Source: 13-1-40CM-70-15 sp964641215 | GTDB lineage: Bacteria > Gemmatimonadota > Gemmatimonadetes > Gemmatimonadales > GWC2-71-9 | Assembly: GCA_964641215.1 (NCBI GenBank) | Contig: CAZXKD010000169.1 | Location: 1-5,545 of the forward strand | Length of the DNA: 5,545 bases | Direction of reading: 5' to 3' | In this document: piece after piece, positions 1 through 5,545 of the stretch | Layout: every line of letters starts with the position of its first letter | How positions within the stretch are numbered: position 1 is the stretch's first letter | Notes under the pieces: model-generated | Seen by the model: the letters and a program-made list of their open reading frames with translations, nothing else | The model's database searches: none | What the model was told of the DNA's origin: nothing | Translations under genes and position numbers: made by a program

Positions 1-1413
1 CACCCGCTTGGTCGTGTCGGGCAGCGGCGGCCGCGGCTCGAGGTGGACGCCGTCGGCCCGGCCGCCGGCGACCACGCGGTCCATCTTGCCGTGCGACAGG
101 GCGATCGCGATGCTCGCCCCGCGCGAGTAGTTGAGCGACGGGCCCGCGGTCGAGTCCTTGTCGTCCGTCAGGTGGGTGAGGGCCCGTGCCGCCCCCCGGG
201 CCAGAATGGTTCGCAGCTGCGGTCGCGGCTTGCCGGCCGAGTCGGGTTCCTGCATCCAGTGCGCCGTGAGGCTGTCCCCGGCGATGAAGTCCGGTCCCTC
301 CACCCAACGGGCGAGCACGGTGTCGCGCGGCGCGGTGGGAGCACCGGGGCGTGGGCTGGGCGAGGGCGTGGACGTCCGCGCCACCGGGGGGGGGCGGCGG
401 CGCGCCGTGGTATCGCGCTGCGACGTCGAGAACGCCTTGCCGAAGCCGCGCAGCTCGGTGAGCACCTGGTCCGGCGCATCGAGGGCGAGCGAGTCGGCGT
501 CGAAGGTCTGGAGGCTGGAGACGGCGTGCGGCCGGGAGGAGCGGCCCCAGGCGAGCGCCCGCTGGAGTTTGCGGCGCTCGAGCGCCAGGTGAATGGTGTC
601 GGCGGTGAGCGTCCAATCGGCGCCGCTCGCCTGCCCGGCGCCGAGGGCTTTCACGCGACGGATCTCGCGGTTCGTGAGACCGAGCTCGATGCGCGTGCCG
701 ACCAACGTATAGCTGCGGGTGCCGCTCGAGTCCTTCCCCGCGATGCTGGGATGGCCCACCAGGACCCCGAGCCCGAGGGTCTCATCCAGCGCCAGGGAAT
801 CGCTGCGCGAGGCCAGGTCGCTGCGATCGATCGTCACCTTCCCCCCGCCCCACATGCGGTCGTTGCCTTTGAAGCGCACCCGATCGCCCACGATGATGTA
901 CGGCTCGCTGGAGTCGGCGGCACCACGGTACTCGATCGTGGGGCGGCTCGAGGCGAACAGCTCGAGTGTGTCGCGCACCCCCTTGACCGCCCGGTAATAG
1001 GTCAGATTCGGGCCGCGCAGCACGGAGTGGTTGTCGTGGTTCACGGCGACGACGCGGTTGTGCGCCTCGAGGCGCTCGTTGTCCAGGAAATAGCTGGCGA
1101 AGGCCGCGTCCAGCGCGAGCGACGTGTCGCGGATGTGCACGTTGCCGATCATGTCGAAGCGGCCCTCGCCGGCTCCGCTGAAGTAGGCGACGCTGTCCGA
1201 CTTGAGCCTGGTGCCGGTCCCTTTGCAGTGAGCCACCACTCCGCCGCCGCCGAAGTAGTTGGTCGCGGTCCCCGCGGTGACCTGCCGCACCCGCGGCAGC
1301 GTGTCGATCGCGACCTCGCAGGGCCGTCCCTGGCTGGTATCCGCGGCCGGCTTCGACGAGGAAGGTGGGGGGGACACCGGCTGCTGGAGGACCGCGAGCA
1401 GGGCGAACAGCAT
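1..1413 (-). CDS. lptA: LptA/OstA-family LPS transport protein, C-terminus cut by window edge
   Basis: Predicted periplasmic protein of the LPS transport bridge. The frame is open from ATG 1413-1411 to the window edge, giving 471 residues without a stop. Residues 1-11 form a short hydrophobic signal-like segment (MLFALLAVLQQ) without a basic n-region, followed by a Pro/Ser stretch. From about residue 46 come repeated short beta-strand units of the OstA jelly-roll kind, such as ADTIHLALERRKLQRALAWG (271-290) and ADSLALDAPDQVLTELRGFG (305-324). A Pro/Arg/Thr/Ser-rich linker (about 335-363) separates these from a second beta-rich block (about 370-471). Cys32 and Cys63 could pair. The ATG overlaps the lptC stop (TGATG), which supports this start; an in-frame GTG at 1461 would restore basic residues but overlap lptC more. 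E. coli LptA has about 185 residues, so this is a much longer OstA-type protein. Family is inferred from repeat pattern and position after lptC; the exact role is less sure. Confidence 0.8.
   Translation of the reverse strand, partial: MLFALLAVLQQPVSPPPSSSKPAADTSQGRPCEVAIDTLPRVRQVTAGTATNYFGGGGVVAHCKGTGTRLKSDSVAYFSGAGEGRFDMIGNVHIRDTSLALDAAFASYFLDNERLEAHNRVVAVNHDNHSVLRGPNLTYYRAVKGVRDTLELFASSRPTIEYRGAADSSEPYIIVGDRVRFKGNDRMWGGGKVTIDRSDLASRSDSLALDETLGLGVLVGHPSIAGKDSSGTRSYTLVGTRIELGLTNREIRRVKALGAGQASGADWTLTADTIHLALERRKLQRALAWGRSSRPHAVSSLQTFDADSLALDAPDQVLTELRGFGKAFSTSQRDTTARRRPPPVARTSTPSPSPRPGAPTAPRDTVLARWVEGPDFIAGDSLTAHWMQEPDSAGKPRPQLRTILARGAARALTHLTDDKDSTAGPSLNYSRGASIAIALSHGKMDRVVAGGRADGVHLEPRPPLPDTTKRV
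386..394. repeat. Nine-base G/C homopolymer in the lptA linker
   Basis: Nine consecutive G on the plus strand (C on the coding strand) encode part of the RRRPPP stretch (residues 338-343) of the OstA-type protein. The frame is intact across it: sensible sequence (WVEGPDFIAGDSLTAHWMQE) continues after it. A run of this length can slip in replication or sequencing. A shorter G7 run at 1367-1373 lies just after the same gene's start. Confidence 0.6.
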
Positions 1414-2021
1414 CAGTGCTTCGGCAGCACGAACTGGCCGCCCGTGCCGGTGACCTGCCACGCCCTGAGATTCTTGAAGTCGGGATCGGCGGTGAAGCCC
1501 ACGCCGCGCAGGTGTTGGGTGGGGGCGTCGAAGGTGAACGCCAGGTTCGAGCTGACCTCGTTGCGCCCTTGGCTGTAGCGCATGGCTTCGGTGTGCAGCG
1601 TGCCGCCGTCGGAGCTGCGGACGACGACCACGTTCCCGCGTCCCTCCATGTCGCCGCTGCGCCAGTGGAACGTTCCCTCGTTGGCCGTGAGCGTCGACGT
1701 CTTGTTGCCCTGGGCGTCGTAGAACGTGACGTGCACGACGCGCAGCTCGGCGACCTGCGAGGGATTGAAGAAATACGCCGTGTCGGCGAGGACGAGGGCG
1801 CGGAGGATGCTGCTCGTCGTGACGTAGTGCTTCATGCCGATCAGGACCTGGTCGGCCGAGTCGGCCACGGTGGTCGTCGCGGTCGGTTTGATGCCTTCCC
1901 CGCACCCCCACACCAGGAAAGCGTCCAACAGAAGCGTCCAACAGAGACGTCGAACCGAATCGTACGCAGTCGTTCGACGCCTGTGTAGGACGCCTCTGTT
2001 GGACGCTGTGAGGGTGTTCAT
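1413..2021 (-). CDS. lptC: LPS export ABC transporter periplasmic protein LptC, lipoprotein-like
   Basis: LptC family, 202 residues: links the inner-membrane LptBFG transporter to LptA. The periplasmic part (about 55-202) is a series of beta strands with the family-like patterns VTFYDAQGNKTSTLTANEG (98-116), GNVVVVRSSDGGTLHTEAMR (129-148) and GVGFTADPDFKNLRAW (173-188). The N-terminus is odd. A basic region (R14-R16, R24, R25) precedes a hydrophobic run (26-38) ending VWGC with Cys40, which reads as a signal peptidase II lipobox; E. coli LptC instead keeps a membrane helix. Asp33 lies inside the hydrophobic core. Residues 6-34 are encoded by the palindromic repeat at 1921-2006, so this extension may be acquired. 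ATG 2021 overlaps the kdsD stop (ATGA), supporting the start, and the stop shares a base with the next ATG. Both overlaps suggest translational coupling. Family call is firm; lipidation is a prediction. Confidence 0.87.
   Translation of the reverse strand: MNTLTASNRGVLHRRRTTAYDSVRRLCWTLLLDAFLVWGCGEGIKPTATTTVADSADQVLIGMKHYVTTSSILRALVLADTAYFFNPSQVAELRVVHVTFYDAQGNKTSTLTANEGTFHWRSGDMEGRGNVVVVRSSDGGTLHTEAMRYSQGRNEVSSNLAFTFDAPTQHLRGVGFTADPDFKNLRAWQVTGTGGQFVLPKH
1920..2007. repeat. Long imperfect palindrome inside the lptC signal-peptide region
   Basis: Arms 1920-1955 and 1972-2007 are inverted copies: 32 of 36 positions are Watson-Crick, two more (1947/1980 and 1933/1994) become G-U pairs in the minus-strand mRNA, and two (1944/1983, 1940/1987) are mismatches. 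The 16-nt centre contains the palindrome CGTACG (1961-1966), exactly at the symmetry axis. On the lptC mRNA this would fold into a very stable hairpin starting about 14 nt after the ATG. No clear target-site duplication is visible. It resembles a REP- or MITE-type palindromic element within a coding region; element identity is unknown. Confidence 0.85.
1921..2006. repeat. 13-nt unit array that builds the palindrome arms
   Basis: Read on the plus strand, GCGTCCAACAGAA (1921-1933) is followed at once by GCGTCCAACAGAG (1934-1946) and a diverged ACGTCGAACCGAA (1947-1959). Read on the minus strand, GCGTCCAACAGAG (2006-1994), GCGTCCTACACAG (1993-1981), GCGTCGAACGACT (1980-1968) and a diverged GCGTACGATTCGG (1967-1955) follow with the same 13-nt period. 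Because 13 is not a multiple of three, successive copies are translated in different frames, so the repetition is a DNA-level feature and not a peptide repeat. Confidence 0.75.
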
Positions 2022-2989
2022 GCTCCCGCCCGCATCAGGTCATGCAGGTGCACCATCCCCACAACCTTGTTCCCTCCGTCCAGGACGGGCAGCGCCATGA
2101 TGCCGTGCCGCTCCATGACCGCGATGGCGGCGCCGGCGAGGGTGTCGGCGGTGGTCGCCTTCGGTGTCCTCGTCATCACCTCGCCGACGGGGCGGTCGAG
2201 GAACGCGTCGGTGCGCTCCATGAGGCGAGTGAGATCCCCCGCGGTGACGACGCCGGCGAGGCTGCCCCGCCCGTCCACCACCGCCACCGTGCCGCGCTTC
2301 TCGGCGAGCAGCACGACGCACTCGCGCATGGGACGATCGGCGGTGAGCAACGGCAGGTCGGTGGTGAGCATCACGTCCCCGACGCGCTGTAGCAGCTTGC
2401 GGCCGAGGGTACCGCCCGGGTGCAGGGCGGCGAAGTCTTCGCGGCGGAAGCCCTTCACCTCGAGCAGCGCGACGGCGAGGGCATCTCCCAGCGCCAGGGC
2501 GACGGTAGTGCTGGCGGTCGGCGCCAGGGTCTCGGGGCAGGCTTCTTCCCGCACCCCCGCGTCGAGCACCACGGTTGCCGTGCGCGCCAACAGCGAGTCG
2601 GGTGCCCCCGTCAGCGCGACGATGGGCACGCCGAGGCGCTTCAGCTGGTCCACCAGGCCGAACAGCTCGTCGGACTCGCCGCTCTTGGAGAGGAGCACCG
2701 CGACGTCGTCGCGACCCACGATGCCGAGGTCGCCGTGGAGGGAATCCACGGGGTGCAGGAACGTCGCCGGCGTACCGGTGGAGGTGAACGTCGCCGCGAT
2801 TTTGCGGGCGATGAGCCCGGACTTTCCTACGCCGGAGACGATGACGCGGCCGCGGGCGGCGGCGAGGAGCTCCACCGCGCGCGCGAACGACGCCCCTAGA
2901 CCGGCGGCGGCGGCCTGGATCGCCTCGGCCTCGAGCGCCAGCACCCGGCGGCCGCGGTCAACGTGATCGGGCTTCGCGCCGAGCGACAT
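2018..2989 (-). CDS. kdsD: D-arabinose-5-phosphate isomerase (KpsF/GutQ family)
   Basis: Cytoplasmic isomerase converting ribulose-5-phosphate to arabinose-5-phosphate, the first committed substrate for KDO. It has 323 residues, close to the 328 of E. coli KdsD. The SIS sugar-isomerase domain covers about 35-200, with SGVGKSG (52-58), HPVDSLHGDLG (80-90 region), SKSGES (101-106), LAPTASTT (155-162) and HPGGTLGRK (190-198). By alignment from memory, the E. coli catalytic set K59/E111/E152/H193 corresponds to K56, E108, E149 and H190, all present. Two CBS domains follow (about 205-260 and 268-323), ending MVHLHDLMRAG as in the full-length family. ATG 2989 is preceded by the purine-rich GGGGGAGGGG and makes a 32-nt overlap with kdsC; GTG 2944 would avoid the overlap but loses this site. 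KpsF and GutQ paralogues share the fold; the KDO operon context favours KdsD. Confidence 0.95.
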   Translation of the reverse strand: MSLGAKPDHVDRGRRVLALEAEAIQAAAAGLGASFARAVELLAAARGRVIVSGVGKSGLIARKIAATFTSTGTPATFLHPVDSLHGDLGIVGRDDVAVLLSKSGESDELFGLVDQLKRLGVPIVALTGAPDSLLARTATVVLDAGVREEACPETLAPTASTTVALALGDALAVALLEVKGFRREDFAALHPGGTLGRKLLQRVGDVMLTTDLPLLTADRPMRECVVLLAEKRGTVAVVDGRGSLAGVVTAGDLTRLMERTDAFLDRPVGEVMTRTPKATTADTLAGAAIAVMERHGIMALPVLDGGNKVVGMVHLHDLMRAGA

Positions 2990-3548
2990 CGCCCGCCCCT
3001 CCCCCTCGCTCCTCCAGGTACTGGTGCACCGTCTCCTCCCACGTTCCCCGCGCCGTGAGGATCATCTCGGCGAGCTCGCGCACGACGCCCTCTCCGCCGG
3101 CGCGCCGCGTCACGACCGCCGCCGCGGCCTTCACCTCGGGCACGGCATTCGCGACCGCGATCGGCAGTGCGGCGCGCGCGAGCAGCGGCAGGTCGGCGAG
3201 GTCGTCCCCGACGAAGCCGCAGGCGTCCCAGGTGACGCCGCGCCGCGCCAGCATGGCCTCGAAGGTCGCCAGCTTGCGGCCCCCGCCCGTCTCGTCCTCC
3301 AGCACCTCGTCGATCTTCATCTCCCGCGCGCGAATCGTGGTCGCCTCCGAGTGGCGGCCGCTGGCCAGCACCAGCGTGATGCCGGCCCGTCGCAGCAGCC
3401 ACGCCCCGCTGCCGTCCTGCGCGTGGAACCGCTTGAATTCGACGGCGTGATCCCCTACCCGACCGACGTAGATGCCCCCGTCCGATAGGACGCCGTCGAC
3501 GTCGAGCCCGACGAGCCGGATACGGCTGGCGAGGCCGCGTTCGATCAT
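2958..3548 (-). CDS. kdsC: 3-deoxy-D-manno-octulosonate 8-phosphate phosphatase (HAD family)
   Basis: Cytoplasmic phosphatase that releases free KDO from KDO-8-phosphate, acting directly after KdsA. It has 196 residues, near the 188 of E. coli KdsC. HAD motif I is DVDGVLSDG (16-24) with nucleophile Asp16 and acid/base Asp18. Motif II is the Ser of LASGR (Ser63), where many relatives have ITGR. Motif III is Lys92, and motif IV is GDDLADLP (114-121) with Asp115, Asp116 and Asp119 for magnesium. There is no cap domain, as expected for this tetrameric C0 subclass. The segment VTRRAGGEGVVRELAEMIL (146-164) matches the conserved tail (VTRxAGGxGAVRE) that closes over the neighbouring active site. 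The start ATG has GGAGGG 6 nt upstream. The C-terminus is extended by a short Arg/Gly-rich tail whose codons overlap the kdsD start. Confidence 0.95.
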   Translation of the reverse strand: MIERGLASRIRLVGLDVDGVLSDGGIYVGRVGDHAVEFKRFHAQDGSGAWLLRRAGITLVLASGRHSEATTIRAREMKIDEVLEDETGGGRKLATFEAMLARRGVTWDACGFVGDDLADLPLLARAALPIAVANAVPEVKAAAAVVTRRAGGEGVVRELAEMILTARGTWEETVHQYLEERGGGAGDVARREARSR

Positions 3549-3617
3549 GGTGCACCCTCCGCGGTCGGGGTCGCCCCCCTCCGACGGCGCCCCGCGCGCC
3601 TCCGGTCGTTCGTGCGG
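3549..3617 (-). promoter_or_regulatory. kdsA-kdsC intercistronic gap with kdsC ribosome binding site
   Basis: This 69-nt gap is the only real spacer in the operon. Its 3' end holds GGAGGG (3560-3555), 6 nt before the kdsC ATG: the clearest Shine-Dalgarno site in the window, and it fixes the kdsC start. The gap also holds a 5-bp GC stem with a 5-nt loop (3586-3600). I see no convincing sigma-70 promoter or U-run terminator, so read-through from kdsA is expected. Confidence 0.6.
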
Positions 3618-3629
3618 TCAGGCACGAAC
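3608..3629 (-). repeat. Perfect 8-bp inverted repeat around the kdsA stop codon
   Basis: On the minus strand GTTCGTGC, a 6-nt loop CTGACC, then GCACGAAC. The loop contains the kdsA TGA stop. No U-tract follows, so it does not resemble a standard intrinsic terminator. It could be an mRNA processing or stabilising hairpin between kdsA and kdsC, or chance; the arms are directly visible, the role is inference. Confidence 0.5.
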
Positions 3630-4430
3630 CGCCTCCCGCGCGCGGTGCCACACTTCCACCGCCACCTCGAGGAGTCGCGGCAGCTCGTCCAGCGGCACCA
3701 TGTTCGGCCCATCGCTGGGCGCCCGGTTGGGGTCTGGATGGGTCTCGAGGAAGAAGCCGTCCGCACCGGCGGCGGCGGCGGCGTACAGCAGCGGCGGGAT
3801 GAACTCCCGTAATCCGCCGCTCGCGCCCGCGGCCCCCTGCCCGGGCTGCTGGACGGCGTGGGTGGCGTCGAACACCACCGGCGCGCGGCACGCGGCGCGC
3901 AGCCGCGCGAAGTTGCGCATGTCGACCACCAGGTCGCCGTACCCGAAGAACGTCCCCCGCTCCGTGACGGCGACCTCGGGGGCCCCGCCCGCGCGCACCT
4001 TCTCCACCGCGCCGGCCATGCCGTCGGCGGCCATCCACTGCCCCTTCTTGACGTTGACGGGCCGGCCCGCCGTGCCGGCGGCGATCAGCAGGTCGGTCTG
4101 GCGGCACAGGAACGCGGGGATCTGGATGACGTCGGCGACCTGAGCGGCGGCGCGCACCTGACCGGTCTCATGCACGTCGGTGAGTATCGGCAGCCCGGTG
4201 GCGGTGCGGACTCGCTCGAGCGCCCGCAGCCCTTCCTCGAGGCCCGGCCCGCGGGCGGCCTGGAGGCGGGAGCGGTTGGCCTTGTCGTAGGAGGCTTTGT
4301 AGATGACGTGCACGCCGAGCCGGGTGCCCAGCGCCGCGAGCGATTCGCCGACCCGCAGGTTCAGGTCTTCAGACTCGACCACGCAGGGCCCGGCGATGAG
4401 GAACGGGGCCGCCCCCGCGAACTGCGCCAT
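3618..4430 (-). CDS. kdsA: 3-deoxy-8-phosphooctulonate synthase (KDO-8-phosphate synthase), metal-dependent type
   Basis: Cytoplasmic enzyme condensing arabinose-5-phosphate with phosphoenolpyruvate to KDO-8-phosphate. It has 270 residues, a TIM-barrel length typical of the family. Conserved blocks: LIAGPCVVES (11-20), YKASYDKANRSRLQAARGPG (44-63), ILTDVHE (82-88), VIQIPAFLCRQTDLL (101-115), VNVKKGQWM (125-133), FDATHAVQQPG (187-197), SGGLREFIPPL (204-214), ETHPDPNRAPSDGPN (229-243). Cys16 sits where metal-dependent enzymes such as that of Aquifex carry their metal ligand and where E. coli has Asn; His191, Glu229 and Asp240 fit the other ligands. The start ATG follows the pyrG stop by 2 nt, with a weak AGGA upstream. 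The frame stays open far upstream through pyrG, but homology begins at this ATG. Product of KdsD is its substrate and its product goes to KdsC, both encoded just downstream. Confidence 0.96.
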   Translation of the reverse strand: MAQFAGAAPFLIAGPCVVESEDLNLRVGESLAALGTRLGVHVIYKASYDKANRSRLQAARGPGLEEGLRALERVRTATGLPILTDVHETGQVRAAAQVADVIQIPAFLCRQTDLLIAAGTAGRPVNVKKGQWMAADGMAGAVEKVRAGGAPEVAVTERGTFFGYGDLVVDMRNFARLRAACRAPVVFDATHAVQQPGQGAAGASGGLREFIPPLLYAAAAAGADGFFLETHPDPNRAPSDGPNMVPLDELPRLLEVAVEVWHRAREAVRA

Positions 4431-4432
4431 GG

Positions 4433-5545
4433 TCAGTCCTGGAGCCCGGCTAGCGCCGATGCGCTGTCGGCGCCCTCGGCACGCGCGGTCGACGCGGCGC
4501 GGCGGTGCGCCAGCGCGGCGCCGATGAACCCGGCGAACAGCGGGTGCGGGTGCATCGGCCGCGACTTGAGCTCGGGGTGGAACTGGCAGCCCACGAACCA
4601 GGGGTGGTCGGGGAGCTCGATCATCTCGACGAGCGATCCGTCCGGGGACAGCCCCGAGCAGCGCAGGCCGAACTCGGCGAGCACATCGCGGTAGGCGTTG
4701 CTCACCTCGTAGCGATGGCGGTGCCGCTCGCTCACCTCGGAGGCGCCGTAGATCTGGGCCACGCGGGACCCCGGGCGCAGGCGGCACGGGTACGCGCCGA
4801 GGCGCATGGTGCCGCCCATTTCCTGGATGCCTTCCTGGGAGCGCATCAGCGCGATGACGGGGTTCTCGCACTCGGGCGCGAACTCGCTGGAGTTGGTGTC
4901 CGGCAGCTTGCAGACGTCCCGCGCGAACTCGATGATCGCCGTCTGCAGCCCCAGGCAGATCCCGAAGAAGGGCAGCTTGTGCTCGCGCACCCAGCGGATG
5001 GCCTCGAGCATGCCTTCGACACCACGTACCCCGAAGCCCCCGGGCACGAGCAGCGCGTCGTACGCCGCGAGCAGCTCGCCAGTCGTCTCCTGGTCTGTGA
5101 AGCGGTCGGAGGCGATCCAATCGACGTGCACGCCGCACTCGTGGGCGATGCCCCCGTGGACCAGCGCCTCGTGAATGCTCTTGTAGCTGTCGGCCAGCTC
5201 GGTGTATTTGCCGACCACCGCGACGCGCACACGCTGCGGGGGATTCAAGATCTTGTCCACCATCGCCGCCCAGCCGCGCAGGTCGGGCTCTTTGGTATCG
5301 AGCCGTAGCCGGTTGCAGACCTCCCGGTCGAGGCCCTGCTCGTGCAGCTTGAGCGGGATCTCGTAGATCGATCGCACGTCGGGGCTCTCCACCACGCAAC
5401 CGAAGTCGACGTTGCAGAATTGGGCGATTTTGCGCTTGAGCTCCTCCGACAGCGGCCGCTCGGTCCGGCACACGAGAATGTCGGGCTGGATCCCGATCTG
5501 CATCAGCTCGCGGACGGAGTGCTGCGTCGGCTTGGTCTTGAGCTC
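4433..5545 (-). CDS. pyrG: CTP synthase (glutamine-hydrolysing), N-terminus outside window
   Basis: Converts UTP to CTP using ATP and glutamine-derived ammonia. The window holds 370 residues plus stop; the family has about 540, so roughly the first 170-180 lie beyond 5545. The visible part starts ELKTKPTQHSVREL, the KTKPTQHS segment of the synthetase domain that binds UTP and the CTP inhibitor. A linker leads to the class I glutamine amidotransferase domain. There PGGFGVRG (codons near 5044-5021), the nucleophile Cys in GICLGLQ (codon 4957-4955) and the catalytic pair in CQFHPE (His 4579-4577, Glu 4573-4571) are all intact. GGTMRLG and ERHRHRYEV are also standard. After HPLFAGF a tail rich in Ala and Arg runs somewhat longer than in E. 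coli. An in-frame ATG at 5503 is not the start, since family sequence continues upstream of it. Here it likely feeds CTP to KDO activation as well as general metabolism. Confidence 0.97.
   Translation of the reverse strand, partial: ELKTKPTQHSVRELMQIGIQPDILVCRTERPLSEELKRKIAQFCNVDFGCVVESPDVRSIYEIPLKLHEQGLDREVCNRLRLDTKEPDLRGWAAMVDKILNPPQRVRVAVVGKYTELADSYKSIHEALVHGGIAHECGVHVDWIASDRFTDQETTGELLAAYDALLVPGGFGVRGVEGMLEAIRWVREHKLPFFGICLGLQTAIIEFARDVCKLPDTNSSEFAPECENPVIALMRSQEGIQEMGGTMRLGAYPCRLRPGSRVAQIYGASEVSERHRHRYEVSNAYRDVLAEFGLRCSGLSPDGSLVEMIELPDHPWFVGCQFHPELKSRPMHPHPLFAGFIGAALAHRRAASTARAEGADSASALAGLQD

Noticed and set aside
361..420. Suspected frameshift in lptA at the G9 tract
   Set aside because: Codon-by-codon reading shows the frame from ATG 1413 continues through the tract to position 1 without a stop and with sensible OstA-like sequence on both sides.
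43..1578. 511-codon open frame on the plus strand, antisense to lptA
   Set aside because: Its product has no recognisable motif and is dominated by Arg, Ala, Gly and Val as expected for a shadow frame in GC-rich DNA; the minus strand codes for an OstA-type protein joined by TGATG to lptC.
1920..2007. Palindrome as an intrinsic terminator, or as a CRISPR repeat
   Set aside because: No U-run follows the stem on either strand and it lies within codons of lptC; the 13-nt units are contiguous with no unique spacers, so it is not a CRISPR array.
2067..2966. 299-codon plus-strand open frame antisense to kdsD
   Set aside because: Ser/Arg/Ala-rich shadow with no motifs; the opposite strand has complete SIS and CBS domains.
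2896..4107. 403-codon minus-strand open frame across kdsA, kdsC and kdsD
   Set aside because: Low-complexity Arg/Gly/Ala product out of frame with three well-recognised enzymes; a GC shadow.
4431..5471. Possible N-terminal extension of kdsA giving a 617-residue fusion protein
   Set aside because: The upstream part is only pyrG read in another frame. KdsA homology starts at the ATG at 4430, just after the pyrG stop.

Overview
The window is a compact, very GC-rich bacterial operon read entirely on the minus strand, from high to low coordinates. It carries outer-membrane lipopolysaccharide (LPS) genes, so the host must be a diderm. The GC content, the long Ala/Arg-rich shadow frames and the order pyrG-kdsA-kdsC-kdsD-lptC-lptA suggest a Gemmatimonadota-like or similar high-GC Gram-negative lineage. 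That placement is inference from gene order and composition, not a match I could compute.

Layout in transcription order: pyrG (CTP synthase, 5' end outside the window) 5545-4433; kdsA (KDO-8-phosphate synthase, Cys-containing metal-dependent type) 4430-3618; a 69-nt gap with a good ribosome binding site and small hairpins; kdsC (KDO-8-phosphate phosphatase) 3548-2958; kdsD (arabinose-5-phosphate isomerase with SIS and two CBS domains) 2989-2018; lptC (lipoprotein-like LPS export protein) 2021-1413; and a long LptA/OstA-family protein from 1413 to beyond position 1. Apart from the kdsA-kdsC gap, every junction is a 2-nt spacing or an overlap, which implies one transcript with translational coupling.

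The genes form one pathway. KdsD makes arabinose-5-phosphate, KdsA condenses it with phosphoenolpyruvate to KDO-8-phosphate, and KdsC dephosphorylates this to KDO. PyrG supplies the CTP that a KdsB enzyme (not in this window) would use to activate KDO. LptC and the OstA protein then belong to the periplasmic bridge that carries finished LPS to the outer membrane.

The most unusual object is an 86-88 nt near-perfect palindrome (about 1920-2007) built from 13-nt units. It lies inside the first codons of lptC and encodes the N-terminal extension and half of the signal-peptide core. It looks like a palindromic repeat element sitting in frame in a gene. The other genes are conventional members of their families; no wholly new system was found.
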